Both the position numbers and the translations under genes were made by a program. DNA of 64,000 nt from Sphingobium scionense (GTDB taxonomy: Bacteria > Pseudomonadota > Alphaproteobacteria > Sphingomonadales > Sphingomonadaceae): contig NZ_JACIEU010000015.1 of NCBI RefSeq assembly GCF_014197035.1, forward strand, positions 1 through 64,000, read 5' to 3'. Position 1 is the stretch's first letter. Every line of letters begins with the position of its first letter. Shown here piece by piece: positions 22,846 through 30,703 of the stretch. Below the pieces are notes generated by a model. The model was not told where the DNA came from, did no database searches, and worked only from the letters and a program-made list of their open reading frames with translations.

Positions 22846-23655
22846 TCAGTTGCGGGAGCCGTTGAGAGCTGCGACCGAGCGCTGATAGGCGGCGTGTTCC
22901 TTGGCCTTGGCATCGGCCATTGCTGCATCGGAGATGATGCTGTCGCGCGGTTTGACGGCCATTGCGTCTGCGAGCGCTTGGCGCTCCATCTGGTCGGTCC
23001 AGGGCCCGTTGCGGCTGCTGTTCAGATTGTGAACCGACTTGGCGTAAGCGACAGCCAGGCGGCCTTCATCGCTATCACGGAAGGTGGTCAGTTGGGCGTC
23101 ATTGAACATGCCTGAGGCTCCTTGCATGAGGCTGTCCCCGATCCGGCATTCGCTGCCGGCACGGCCGAGAGGAACGAGGGCGATATGGTTGCCCCGAATG
23201 TTGCGCTGGGTGGCCTGATAGGCGGTGCCATCCGGCGCGATGCCGTCGCCCCAGACCAGATCACAGGAGTAGCCCGCGGACAGTTCACGGGCCTCGCCGC
23301 GCTCATAGGCGCCAACCGCCTGGGCATCTGCGAGCATCAGGGGGATTTCGACATAGCCGCCGTCACGGGCAATCTTGCCCTCGGTGAAGCCGACGCTGAC
23401 CTTCGACCAGTTCGCGGCCGATACGCCATCAGAGGGATGATGGAAGGTCACAGCCTTATGGCCGAAGCTCGCCATCGCATCCTGCGAGAAAACCTCGGCT
23501 TCGGGACGATAGACGTTCACGCTGGACAGGTGGGGCTTGCCGACTTCGGCGCCGCTATAGGTGTAGACGCCCGATCGGGCGAAGCGGGCGACAGCGGCGA
23601 TCCTGCCGTCTGCCAATTTGCGGACCCTTTCAAGGGGTGCGCGGTCCATCAACAT
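22846..23655 (-). CDS. DUF2213 protein, probable phage capsid maturation protease
   Basis: A 269-residue protein. VARFARSGVYTYSGAEVGK, VNVYRPEAEVFSQDAMASFGHKAVTFHHPSDGVSAANW and GEARELSAGYSCDLVWGDG match the DUF2213 family, which in tailed phages occupies the prohead protease position. The N-terminal ~200 residues form this domain; the C-terminal ~65 are helical, with two SxRNGxW/NGSRN-like repeats (NLNSSRNG, ALNGSRN). The start is placed at the first ATG of MLMDRAPLERV; an upstream start at 23730 adds 25 Pro/Arg-rich residues. No capsid gene follows. Confidence 0.75.
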   Translation of the reverse strand: MLMDRAPLERVRKLADGRIAAVARFARSGVYTYSGAEVGKPHLSSVNVYRPEAEVFSQDAMASFGHKAVTFHHPSDGVSAANWSKVSVGFTEGKIARDGGYVEIPLMLADAQAVGAYERGEARELSAGYSCDLVWGDGIAPDGTAYQATQRNIRGNHIALVPLGRAGSECRIGDSLMQGASGMFNDAQLTTFRDSDEGRLAVAYAKSVHNLNSSRNGPWTDQMERQALADAMAVKPRDSIISDAAMADAKAKEHAAYQRSVAALNGSRN

Positions 23656-23786
23656 GACCAATTTCAAATCTCCATCCACCCCATGGGTTCGGGGGCAACC
23701 GCGCCGCGCCGGGGGTAGATCGGGCGACACCGGAGGGAGATTGCGCGCTGGAAGGGCGGGCTTATACGGACGGGAGGATTGGAGGT

Positions 23787-24095
23787 GTGATGATCTACAG
23801 TGCCAATTATCTGACGCCGCATAACATCCTGTTGATCGGTGGAGCCATGGCTGGCGTTATCGCCGCTGGTCTTTGGCTTTGGTCAACTTTTGCAGCGATC
23901 ACTCGCGAGCAGGTTGTCGCCAAACGCAAGCGCGACGCTGCGAAGAAAGGCGTGGAGCCAAATCTTGCGGGCATATCAATCGACGGGTTCGACCCGGTTG
24001 AAACGCTGCGTAAGCAATCGAAAATCAACGCGGCGGCGGCCTTACTGACCGGGCTCGCGATCATCAGCCAGACTCTCTCAAGCTTTATCGACTAG
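23787..24095 (+). CDS. Small membrane protein, opposite strand to the structural genes
   Basis: A 102-residue protein with a first membrane helix at about 15-36 (ILLIGGAMAGVIAAGLWLWSTF), a charged middle loop rich in Lys/Arg (REQVVAKRKRDAAKKG), and a second hydrophobic segment near the C-terminus (AAAALLTGLAIISQTLSSF). The size and two-helix layout would also fit a holin, but there is no lysis partner. Start is ATG-ATG at 23787/23790. Its orientation against the flanking genes suggests an independently expressed cargo gene. Confidence 0.6.
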   Translation: MMIYSANYLTPHNILLIGGAMAGVIAAGLWLWSTFAAITREQVVAKRKRDAAKKGVEPNLAGISIDGFDPVETLRKQSKINAAAALLTGLAIISQTLSSFID

Positions 24096-24185
24096 GCCGT
24101 GGCAGACACCTAGTCCGCCACTTATCCCCGCCGGATCGCGGAATTGAGCGGGACATGGGATATCGGGCGCCCGGCTTCCCACTGC

Positions 24186-24443
24186 CTACCCATCACAATC
24201 CCCGAATCCCGGCGGCGTCCGTGTCAGCAGAATGCCGTCGACCGTGATGCGCTCACCCAGGCGGGGCCACACGACGGCCCGGCCGTCATCCTCGATCTGA
24301 TAGACCTCCCGATCGCCCGCGGGGGATAGGGCCAGGATCGGGAACCACTCGAGCGGCACGATCACGATCCGATCGTCGGCCAGCTCGAATTGCACCTGGC
24401 GGCCGGCAAAGGTGACATCGCAGATCCGGGCATTCACAAACAT
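24186..24443 (-). CDS. DUF2442 domain protein
   Basis: An 85-residue protein. ICDVTFAGRQVQFELADDRIVIVPLEWFPILALSPAGDREVYQIEDDGRAVVWPRLGERITVDGIL covers a complete DUF2442 domain, whose ...GxxIxWPxLDEDIxxxxLL ending is recognisable. DUF2442 proteins are small and often accompany toxin-antitoxin-like DUF4160 genes; no DUF4160 partner is seen here. It overlaps the upstream gene by 10 nt. Confidence 0.75.
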   Translation of the reverse strand: MFVNARICDVTFAGRQVQFELADDRIVIVPLEWFPILALSPAGDREVYQIEDDGRAVVWPRLGERITVDGILLTRTPPGFGDCDG

Positions 24444-24754
24444 GGCATGCCTTCCGGGATCGCTTGATGCAGCGCGTGGGCATATCGGCGCTTGGCGGCC
24501 TCGCGTCGGGCCTGTTCGGCCCTGAGTGTCTTCAGGCGGCCGAGATACCGCAACCGCGCCTGCTGCAGCTTCTCGCCGCCGCAATGGGTCAGCCAGCGCT
24601 TATTGATGTCAGTGCGGGCGCCGAAGGCTCTTTCAACACCTCGCCAGCCCCAACGCACGAATGTCTCGGCGAAGGCTGGCGGGCAGGCTTTCTGAAGGTG
24701 TGGACGTGGCCCAGTAGAGGGATATCTGGGCGGAGAGGCGTCGTCGCTGTCCAT
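24434..24754 (-). CDS. Hypothetical phage-type protein
   Basis: A 106-residue basic protein. A Pro-rich start is followed by FAETFVRWGWRGVERAFGARTDINKRWLTHCGGEKLQQARLRYLGRL and a long basic helix (KTLRAEQARREAAKRRYAHALHQ). The RWGWRGVERxFGARTDINKRWL block looks conserved and HTH-like, reminiscent of phage DNA-binding proteins, but I cannot name a family. Start 24754 is chosen to begin before the conserved block; ATG 24835 is possible. Confidence 0.55.
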   Translation of the reverse strand: MDSDDASPPRYPSTGPRPHLQKACPPAFAETFVRWGWRGVERAFGARTDINKRWLTHCGGEKLQQARLRYLGRLKTLRAEQARREAAKRRYAHALHQAIPEGMPCL

Positions 24755-24886
24755 GGCGCGACAATGGCCGTGAGGAGAGGACGCCAATACGAACGGTGCG
24801 GCTGTCGGTCTGCGGTTGGAAGTGCGTTCATTCATCCGGCGAGGTTATGGGAACCAAGGGGGGTGGTTTACCGTCGCCGCAATGTG

Positions 24887-25015
24887 ATGCCCGTCACGCT
24901 GAATCGGACAGACTGGAGCTATCCAACCTGCCGAACCGTGCTGAGCGTGCAAATGGACCCCCTCGCGCTCGAGGCTGATTTGGTGAACAAGATTGCGAAG
25001 CGACTAGGGCGTTAA
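24887..25015 (+). CDS. Possible 42-residue orphan protein
   Basis: A short frame MPVTLNRTDWSYPTCRTVLS...ADLVNKIAKRLGR sits in the 250-bp gap between two minus-strand genes, and a small GC hairpin (CCCGCTTTTGCGGG, 25047-25060) lies beyond its stop. There is no good ribosome-binding site and no homologue in the window. It is listed because otherwise the gap 24755-25086 is unexplained; it may be chance. Confidence 0.25.
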   Translation: MPVTLNRTDWSYPTCRTVLSVQMDPLALEADLVNKIAKRLGR

Positions 25016-25086
25016 TCGCTGTTCCCGCCCGCGCGCCCGTATTAGGCCCGCTTTTGCGGGGTGGCGCGTGCATGACACACATCCCT

Positions 25087-25323
25087 TCAATTCACCCCCT
25101 CACCAGCCGCGCTAAGCGATTCCGTCCAGATCCGCATGATGTCGACTGACGCAGGCCCGTGCGTCCGGTCCAGCGCCACCAGCGCGGCGGAGAACAGCAT
25201 GCTTGCCGCCCGGTCGCCCAGCATCAGGATGGCGAAGTCCGCGATCGAGTGCGCATCGGCCAGGAAAGCCGATTGCCGGGCAAAGGTGATTTCCGCTTCG
25301 GTCATGTCGCCGGCTTTCCTCAT
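25087..25323 (-). CDS. Small helical protein coupled to the primase-helicase gene
   Basis: A 78-residue protein, MRKAGDMTEAEITFARQSAFLADAHSIADFAILMLGDRAASMLFSAALVALDR..., predicted all-helical. The start at 25323 overlaps the stop of the primase-helicase gene as ATGA, which argues for this start over ATG 25305. Function unknown. Confidence 0.5.
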   Translation of the reverse strand: MRKAGDMTEAEITFARQSAFLADAHSIADFAILMLGDRAASMLFSAALVALDRTHGPASVDIMRIWTESLSAAGEGVN

Positions 25324-27485
25324 TTGTCGTGCCAACCGATCGTGTCCCCGTTGTCGTCCAGGCCATCGGTTTGCGACACTGCATTATATCCGCCCGCTAC
25401 GGTTGCTACACCACCTCCCCTACGGGGGGAGGGGTATAGCATAGCAGCCGTATGCTCCGGTGCTACATCGTGCTCTGCTACACTTTGCGAAGGTGTAGCA
25501 GGAGCCGAATTCATCCAGCGCCCAACCTCCACAAACTTCTTCCACTGGCGGTTCTTATCCTGCTTCTCGACCACCTTAAGGGCGCCTTCAGATATCCAGA
25601 CTTTGAGCAGAGCCTTGATGCGCGCCTTGTCCGCCTTCTCGCTTTCATCAAGCCCAAGGACGCGCGCCACCTCATTGCCGACCCAGTCGTTGGCCGTGTG
25701 ATGCTCCTTCCAATCGCCAGCTGCGATCGCGCTCTGAACGGCGACGAGATGACCAACGGTCAGGTCATCAAATGGGTTAGGTGCGGTCCATGGCTCTGCC
25801 ACGCCGACGCTATCGCCCGGATTGCCATCATCATCGCCATTGCCCAAATCGACGGAGGCAAGGCGATACCAATCCGCTTTCTCGGCAGGCGCTCGGTTGT
25901 GCTTATCATCTTCCACGGCGAAATAGCGGCGGCGGTCATCATCACCGATACCGAGTTGCTCGGCCCGCTCCTTGTCCATCCGATTAAGAACGAGGGTTGA
26001 GCGGCAGGCATTGATCAGGGCTACTGCGCCGCGCGCGGACATCGCGGTAACTTCGCCTGAACCCGCCTTACTGGTGTGATGGACCAGAACGATAGCGCAA
26101 TTGGCAGCCTTGGCCACACGCGCCCATGCCTTCGCAATCTTGTCGATTTTGCCGTTGGCGTTTTCTTCCACCTCGTGACTGGAGACGAACGGATCCACGA
26201 CCAGCACATCAATGCGTCGATCGGTCAGTTCTGCCAGCAACGCGTCATAAACGGGGACAAGGAGACGGAAGCCGTCCTCCTCAGTCGCAGTGCAGAGAGA
26301 TGCGCCTTCCATTCCGCTATCGACAAAGAGCCGATCGGCAACGTCAGCGCCGGTGAGCCCATAATGCTTTGCTGATGCCTGTATGGATCGAGACAGCTCA
26401 TCCAGGTCGTCTTCCAAATTCCAAAGCCAGACCCGCTTCTGGCCCTCCCAGACCTGCTTGCCCAGCAACGGGCGCCCGGTACACAGCGCCAAGGCCGTTC
26501 CAGCCAACATTGTCGATTTGCCGACACCACCTGGCGCAACGACGCCCGTGATCGTGCCGCGAAGAAACCAACGGCCATACACCCATGGGCGAGGCGGAAT
26601 GGCGCTAGGCTCGCGCCAGACATAGGGCGTAGCACGGATAACTATGCCGCTGGCCTTTTCAGCAGTCGTTCGCTCCTGCACCAGCGCGCGCAGATCCTCC
26701 ACGCTACCGGTCCAGTCCATGATGTCATCGCCATCGTTCTGAAGGCCCGGAAGGCGAACAATCCGGCCTTGGCAGCCAGCGCCTTCGACATGCTCAAGCG
26801 CTTTCGTCGCCTGCCTCGCGCCATCGTCGCCATGGTCAGGAAGGATCACCACCGGACGGCCAGCTATGTACTGCGCAAACTCCGGTTTCCAGCCTTTGAA
26901 CGATGTTGCGTTGAAGCCCCAGCCCGCAAGCTTGTCTGCGTGCTTCTCGCCCTCCGTCATGATGATGAGGCCAGATGATGCGCGGAGATCGTCAGCGCGG
27001 TAGGGGATCGGCCTTTTCCCATCCCCCCAAGTCCAGCCGCCGCGCCCATCAGGATGATCGAAGCGGAACGATTTGTCGCGGCCATCATCGCCAGGCTCGA
27101 CCCGATGCTTGCGATAGTGAACCTTGCCGGCCTCGCCATAGATATAGGTCGCGACGATCTTCTGGCCGGCGTTCAGCCGCACTGCATGGCCAGGGAGAAT
27201 GTCGTATCGGGGATTATCGTTGCCGATCGTCCGCGGATTGGCCTCGCCATCTTTCCAGGCACTATCCACCGTCCGGCCGGCTTCCCGCTCGTCCAGGCCG
27301 CAAGCCTTGGCAGCTTCGATCAGTTTTCGCTTCTCCGCGACCATTTCAAAGCCCGCAGCTTTTGCGAGCTGGGCCGTGGCGTAAGCTGCCCGATTGAGGG
27401 TGTTGTTCCGGCTGCCGTTGCCGGCGCGACGGACGGCATCGAGATTGTCATCTCGGGCTCGCTCATAGGCGTGGTAGAGGGTCAT
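25320..27485 (-). CDS. Element replication protein: TOPRIM-like primase with RepA-type helicase domain
   Basis: A 721-residue replication protein. The N-terminal ~90 residues are helical, as in phage primases. Residues about 165-250 contain a TOPRIM-like fold: LIIMTEGEKHADKLAGWGFNATSF and PVVILPDHGDDGARQA. A RecA/RepA-type hexameric helicase domain follows (about 290-510), with Walker A GVVAPGGVGKSTM, Walker B VLVVDPF, and the HHTSKAGSG loop. The C-terminus resembles a DNA-binding extension. The combination supports autonomous replication of the element. It is embedded in a chain of ATGA overlaps (27482-27485 and 25320-25323). The 3' coding end contains a repeat/hairpin cluster. Confidence 0.88.
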   Translation of the reverse strand: MTLYHAYERARDDNLDAVRRAGNGSRNNTLNRAAYATAQLAKAAGFEMVAEKRKLIEAAKACGLDEREAGRTVDSAWKDGEANPRTIGNDNPRYDILPGHAVRLNAGQKIVATYIYGEAGKVHYRKHRVEPGDDGRDKSFRFDHPDGRGGWTWGDGKRPIPYRADDLRASSGLIIMTEGEKHADKLAGWGFNATSFKGWKPEFAQYIAGRPVVILPDHGDDGARQATKALEHVEGAGCQGRIVRLPGLQNDGDDIMDWTGSVEDLRALVQERTTAEKASGIVIRATPYVWREPSAIPPRPWVYGRWFLRGTITGVVAPGGVGKSTMLAGTALALCTGRPLLGKQVWEGQKRVWLWNLEDDLDELSRSIQASAKHYGLTGADVADRLFVDSGMEGASLCTATEEDGFRLLVPVYDALLAELTDRRIDVLVVDPFVSSHEVEENANGKIDKIAKAWARVAKAANCAIVLVHHTSKAGSGEVTAMSARGAVALINACRSTLVLNRMDKERAEQLGIGDDDRRRYFAVEDDKHNRAPAEKADWYRLASVDLGNGDDDGNPGDSVGVAEPWTAPNPFDDLTVGHLVAVQSAIAAGDWKEHHTANDWVGNEVARVLGLDESEKADKARIKALLKVWISEGALKVVEKQDKNRQWKKFVEVGRWMNSAPATPSQSVAEHDVAPEHTAAMLYPSPRRGGGVATVAGGYNAVSQTDGLDDNGDTIGWHDK
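25404..25500. repeat. TGCTACA repeat cluster and hairpin inside the 3' end of the primase gene
   Basis: The heptamer TGCTACA occurs at 25404-25410, 25461-25467 and 25476-25482 and, inverted, at 25494-25500. The last two form TGCTACAC-(9 nt)-GTGTAGCA, a perfect 8-bp dyad. A second dyad, CCTCCCC-TAC-GGGGGAGG, lies at about 25412-25432. The repeats do not keep a single reading-frame phase, so they are not a protein repeat. Iteron-like origin or regulator sites are possible; see findings. Confidence 0.4.
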
Positions 27486-27574
27486 TCGGCCCTCCCGATG
27501 CGTGCGTCACGGTCCATGATGATGAGGCAAAGCACAGGGCGATACCCGTAGGAAAACTCCAACAGGGCGATCAT
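27482..27574 (-). CDS. 30-residue coupled microprotein
   Basis: MIALLEFSYGYRPVLCLIIM then 10 charged residues. The frame fills the gap between two genes exactly: its start overlaps the upstream stop (ATGA at 27571-27574) and its stop overlaps the primase start (ATGA at 27482-27485). The protein has one short hydrophobic segment. The perfect coupling on both ends is the only evidence; it may act mainly to pass ribosomes to the primase gene. Confidence 0.45.
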   Translation of the reverse strand: MIALLEFSYGYRPVLCLIIMDRDARIGRAE

Positions 27575-27732
27575 GCCGCCACCTCGCCCTGCTTATAGTC
27601 GCTGACGATGATCGGCAGGCCCATCCGGTAGTCCGACGAGGAAACCGCGCTCATCACCAGGTCATAGGAAGCGATCGGCGTCACGTAGTCGTCAGGCGCC
27701 GGGATGCCGATGGTGATGACGGCACTATGCAT
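27571..27732 (-). CDS. Small element protein
   Basis: A 53-residue protein, MHSAVITIGIPAPDDYVTPI...SYDLVMSAVSSSDYRMGLPIIVSDYKQGEVAA, of mixed alpha/beta character. The start at 27732 lies 8 nt inside the end of the upstream gene; it ends in an ATGA overlap with the microprotein gene. Function unknown. Confidence 0.5.
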   Translation of the reverse strand: MHSAVITIGIPAPDDYVTPIASYDLVMSAVSSSDYRMGLPIIVSDYKQGEVAA

Positions 27733-28006
27733 GCGCGCCTCCCGTCCGGTCGACAATGGCCCATCCGTGCCGCTGGTGTAGCGACTGCGCGAACGCCATC
27801 GCCTGCGCATGCTCGCGGAATTCCCAACCCTGATTGTCAGGTACGATCTGGGGCTTCACCACGACATCAAAGCCGCAGCCGAAAGCCTCATCTGTGATTT
27901 CGATGGTCTGCGCGGACGCTGCCGTGCTATAAGCGCTCTTGTCACCTCCACAGTGATTAAGAGCGCCTTCGGCCTTATGGCCGGGGGCGTTTCGGTTCTG
28001 GGGCAT
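27725..28006 (-). CDS. Small element protein upstream of the replication gene
   Basis: A 93-residue protein with a low-complexity N-terminal third followed by FDVVVKPQIVPDNQGWEFREHAQAMAFAQSLHQRHGWAIVDRT. That second half looks like a compact beta-beta-alpha domain (a WxFxxxxxAxxFAxxL pattern). It lies 6 nt after the AlpA-like gene. Function unknown. Confidence 0.5.
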   Translation of the reverse strand: MPQNRNAPGHKAEGALNHCGGDKSAYSTAASAQTIEITDEAFGCGFDVVVKPQIVPDNQGWEFREHAQAMAFAQSLHQRHGWAIVDRTGGAHA

Positions 28007-28012
28007 GGGCGG

Positions 28013-28189
28013 TCACTGCGCCTCTGCGCCGTCACCAATGAGCTGACGCAGCGATGCCATTTTCACAAGCCGCCGCCCGCCTACCTTCACAGTCTCAATT
28101 TCGCCACGGCCGATCATCCGATAGATGGTGGCCTGCGAGAGCGACGTTGCACGGATGGTCTCGGCAATGGAAACCGTCATGGGTGTCAT
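28013..28189 (-). CDS. AlpA/excisionase-type helix-turn-helix protein
   Basis: A 58-residue MerR-like/HTH_17 protein. VSIAETIRATSLSQATIYRMIGRGEIETVKVGGRRLVKMASLRQLI is the standard excisionase/AlpA domain: the recognition helix SQATIYRMIGRG is followed by the wing VKVGGRRLV. Start 28189 is chosen for the AAGGAAC site 6-12 nt upstream; ATG 28213 is an alternative. In P4-like elements AlpA activates the integrase or acts in excision, so this is the probable recombination directionality factor or early regulator of the element. Confidence 0.85.
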   Translation of the reverse strand: MTPMTVSIAETIRATSLSQATIYRMIGRGEIETVKVGGRRLVKMASLRQLIGDGAEAQ

Positions 28190-28397
28190 GTGATGTTCCT
28201 TCTGTTTCAACATGACGCATGATTTCCCATGATAGGGAATCGCGCTCTACGGACGCCAGAAAGGACAAATTCAGGATTCATATTGGCGCGCGCGACGGCG
28301 CGCCCTACAGGGCGCTTAGCCATGGTCGTCTCCACTAAAGACGGTTGTGGTCAGGCCCAGGTCGGTGTTGACGCACCGGTCTGGGCCGTTCGAAAAG

Positions 28398-29021
28398 CTA
28401 AAGCAGTCCTAACTGCTCATCGTGAAACTCCGGTTCCTCCTTTCTTTCCGAGCCCTGCGCACGCGCTCTCAGGGCCACAAATTCAGCGAGCCATGCCGCG
28501 CGGGCTATCTCTTGTTCGGCATTCCATGCGGCCAACATTTCGGGATCGCAGTCGCGTTCAAAGCAGGCGCGCTCGACTGCCTTTGTCCATTGACCGTCAG
28601 CCTCGAGATAGCGCCCGTAAGACCCGCCAGGGCGCATAAGATGACGCAATTTTTGCTCTCGGGCTGATCGGTCGTCCTCTTGCTGCCGTAATGCCTCGGC
28701 GAGGTCTAACAGCGGATATGACGGGTAGCGGTAGGGCAGTTCACACTTGAGATGAGCCATTCCAAGCGAATGCGGATTGTACCGATGGTAGATGGCCACC
28801 AACTCACCTGGCAGCCCCCAACCTCGGTACAGTGCCATGTTGGGATCGCGTTCGATCGCATTGCGCATCGCGCGCAGGACCGAGACGCGATGTTTCTTTT
28901 GTGGACGCTTCGACCTCCGATAGACGATCCGACACAAATCCTCAGTGGTAAAGGCGTTATCAGGCTCGCGCCGGACAGCGTCAACGATAGCCCGCTCGAC
29001 GGAACCGGGGCCCCGGCTCAC
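28398..29021 (-). CDS. Hypothetical protein between integrase and AlpA-like gene
   Basis: A 207-residue protein from a GTG start. The first ~80 residues look like a winged-helix (SVERAIVDAVRREPDNAFTTEDLCRIVYRRSKRPQKKHRVSVLRAMRNA), which would fit DNA binding. The C-terminal half is helical and rich in Ala, Glu and Trp, ending EEPEFHDEQLGLL. The C-terminal QLGLL resembles a beta-clamp-binding peptide (QLxLF/L), which would fit a replication-linked role; this is speculative. A 58-bp gap separates it from the integrase gene. Confidence 0.6.
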   Translation of the reverse strand: MSRGPGSVERAIVDAVRREPDNAFTTEDLCRIVYRRSKRPQKKHRVSVLRAMRNAIERDPNMALYRGWGLPGELVAIYHRYNPHSLGMAHLKCELPYRYPSYPLLDLAEALRQQEDDRSAREQKLRHLMRPGGSYGRYLEADGQWTKAVERACFERDCDPEMLAAWNAEQEIARAAWLAEFVALRARAQGSERKEEPEFHDEQLGLL

Positions 29022-29079
29022 GGCTGAGCCCGTAAGTGTTTCCGCCGTCGAAAGGAAACACTTAGAGTGAAATCAGGGG

Positions 29080-30378
29080 TCACGCGGCGCGCTCATGCAA
29101 ATGGTGGACCGTAGCCGCGCCGATCGTCGGCAGTTCATCGCGCCACGCCTTGTCCCCGCCGAGATAGGCCGCCCAAGCGCTCATCAGTAGCCGACGCTGT
29201 TCGAGATAGTTGGTGCGCCGATAAGCTGCCTCTACGCGGTTCGGGTTGGTATGGGCCAGCGCCGCTTCCACGATCTCACCGGGAACGGAGGTCTGCTCAG
29301 CCGCCCAATCGCGGAACGCGGAGCGCCAGCCGTGAACGGTGGTATCTGCTGAAAGCAGCTTGTGCACCTTTGACACGGCAACGTCAGACATCGTCTTGCC
29401 GGAACGGGACGGGAAGACCAATTCGCTCTTGCCCCTGATTTCACGCATCCGCTCGATGACCGCTACAGCAGCAGGAGAGAGGGGGATGGTGTGCTCCACA
29501 CCAGCCTTGATCCGCTCACCTGGGATGGTCCACTCTGCCTTGTCCATGTCGAATTCCGACCAACGCGCGCCACGCGCCTCTCCCGATCTGCAGACGGTCA
29601 GCACTATCAACTCCAGCGCCGCCCGGCTCATCGACTCGCCAGCCCCGCGCATGGCCTCAATGTAGGTGGGAGCCTTAGCATAGCTGATCGCAGCAAAATG
29701 GCCCCGGCTGTCGGTGCCCCTCGCGTTCGGATTGCGCTTCGGCTGCTGCGGCAACCCCATGCGGATGGCCTTTACCGGCAACTCGTGGTCCCGATATCCA
29801 TGAGCAACCGACCATGCGACCACAGAGGCGACGCGCTGGAGGACGCGGCGCGCGGTCTCTGGCTTCACTGTCCAGATCGGCTTTAACGCCCGCACCACGG
29901 CTGGGCCATCGACCTGGTCGACCCGAAGGGAGCCCAAGGCTGGGAAGGCATAGGTGTCGAGCGAATCTATCCACTGGTCCCGATGCTTCTCATTGCGGAA
30001 CGCCTCTTTCCGCTCGCTATGGGCTTTGGTCGCGGCAGACTTGAAGGTCGGGATGGTACGCGCTGCTGCCCGCTTTGCAGCGACAGGATCGACGCCCTCT
30101 CGCGCCTGATTGCGCATTTCACCAGCCCGGCGCCGGGCATCCTTGAGAGACACTTCGGGATAAGGCCCGAGGCCGATGTCACGGCGGCGCTTTGATGGGT
30201 CCAGCACGCGCGCGATCCATGATCGAGAGCCTGAATTGGTCACCACCAGCAGAAGCCCGTCGCCGACCGAATAGCGGCCGGGCGACTTCATGGCTGCAAC
30301 CTCTTTGTCAGTGGCGGGCTTGGTCCGTCGTGTGGGTTTTTGCTGTTCCATACCCACATAACTGCCAACAACTTTCAT
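29080..30378 (-). CDS. int: P4-type tyrosine recombinase (integrase)
   Basis: Site-specific recombinase that inserts and excises the element. The 432-residue protein has an N-terminal DUF4102-type arm-binding domain (about 30-110, SPGRYSVGDGLLLVVTNSGSRSWIARVLDPSKRRRDIGLG), a SAM-like core-binding domain (about 120-215) and a catalytic domain (about 230-400). The active-site set is complete: Arg in VCRSGEARGARW, HGWR in the HxxR box, His in AALAHTN, and nucleophile Tyr in AAYRRTNYLEQRRLL. It lies 114 bp from the attR repeat. ATG 30351 is an alternative start; a TTGACA hexamer just upstream of 30378 could be its -35. Confidence 0.93.
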   Translation of the reverse strand: MKVVGSYVGMEQQKPTRRTKPATDKEVAAMKSPGRYSVGDGLLLVVTNSGSRSWIARVLDPSKRRRDIGLGPYPEVSLKDARRRAGEMRNQAREGVDPVAAKRAAARTIPTFKSAATKAHSERKEAFRNEKHRDQWIDSLDTYAFPALGSLRVDQVDGPAVVRALKPIWTVKPETARRVLQRVASVVAWSVAHGYRDHELPVKAIRMGLPQQPKRNPNARGTDSRGHFAAISYAKAPTYIEAMRGAGESMSRAALELIVLTVCRSGEARGARWSEFDMDKAEWTIPGERIKAGVEHTIPLSPAAVAVIERMREIRGKSELVFPSRSGKTMSDVAVSKVHKLLSADTTVHGWRSAFRDWAAEQTSVPGEIVEAALAHTNPNRVEAAYRRTNYLEQRRLLMSAWAAYLGGDKAWRDELPTIGAATVHHLHERAA

Positions 30379-30491
30379 GCGCTGTCAAGACAAACGCTGA
30401 TAGAACATGAAAAGAACAGTGGCGGAAAAGCGTGGTTTTACAGGATCGATTTGATGGAGCATGAGCGGTGATGATGGGCTAAGTTGGCGGA

Positions 30492-30510
30492 CTCCGTCTC
30501 CGCCACCTTT
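30492..30510 (+). repeat. attR core: 19-bp copy of the tRNA-Ser 3' end
   Basis: Identical to 11817-11835 (CTCCGTCTCCGCCACCTTT). It marks the element's right limit; chromosomal DNA resumes at 30511. The rest of 30379-30703 holds the integrase promoter region and the HU upstream region, with no further gene seen. Confidence 0.93.
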
Positions 30511-30703
30511 TCGTTATCTTGATCCGGCCGCTCAGGCCGCAATATCAGCCTTCGATGGGCCAAAGGCCATCCTTGCATGCACAAAGCGTCGAAAACGCCC
30601 CATTAACCGCACTTTTAAGCGCAATCGGACGCTCGGGGGCGATGGACCTTGGCTTTCGTGCCAGCTATGCAATGCGCGCCAACAACAAAGGAAAGTCTAT
30701 TCC

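Larger units (their letters stand above)
11817..30510. mobile_element. 18.7-kb integrative element (prophage remnant or phage-satellite-like) in tRNA-Ser
   Basis: Bounded by the 19-bp att repeats. It carries a P4-type integrase next to attR, an AlpA-like DNA-binding protein, a TOPRIM/RecA-like primase-helicase, a DUF2213 capsid-protease-like gene, a tail assembly chaperone-like gene, an HK97 gp10-like gene and a tape measure gene, all on the minus strand. Cargo genes fill the tRNA-proximal third. I could not recognise a terminase, portal, major capsid protein, holin or endolysin. Element limits are well supported; its nature (decayed prophage or hijacking satellite) is not settled. Confidence 0.92.

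Noticed and set aside
23787-24095. Holin interpretation of the two-helix membrane protein
   Set aside because: No endolysin or spanin neighbour, and the long basic loop is not typical; left as unknown membrane protein.
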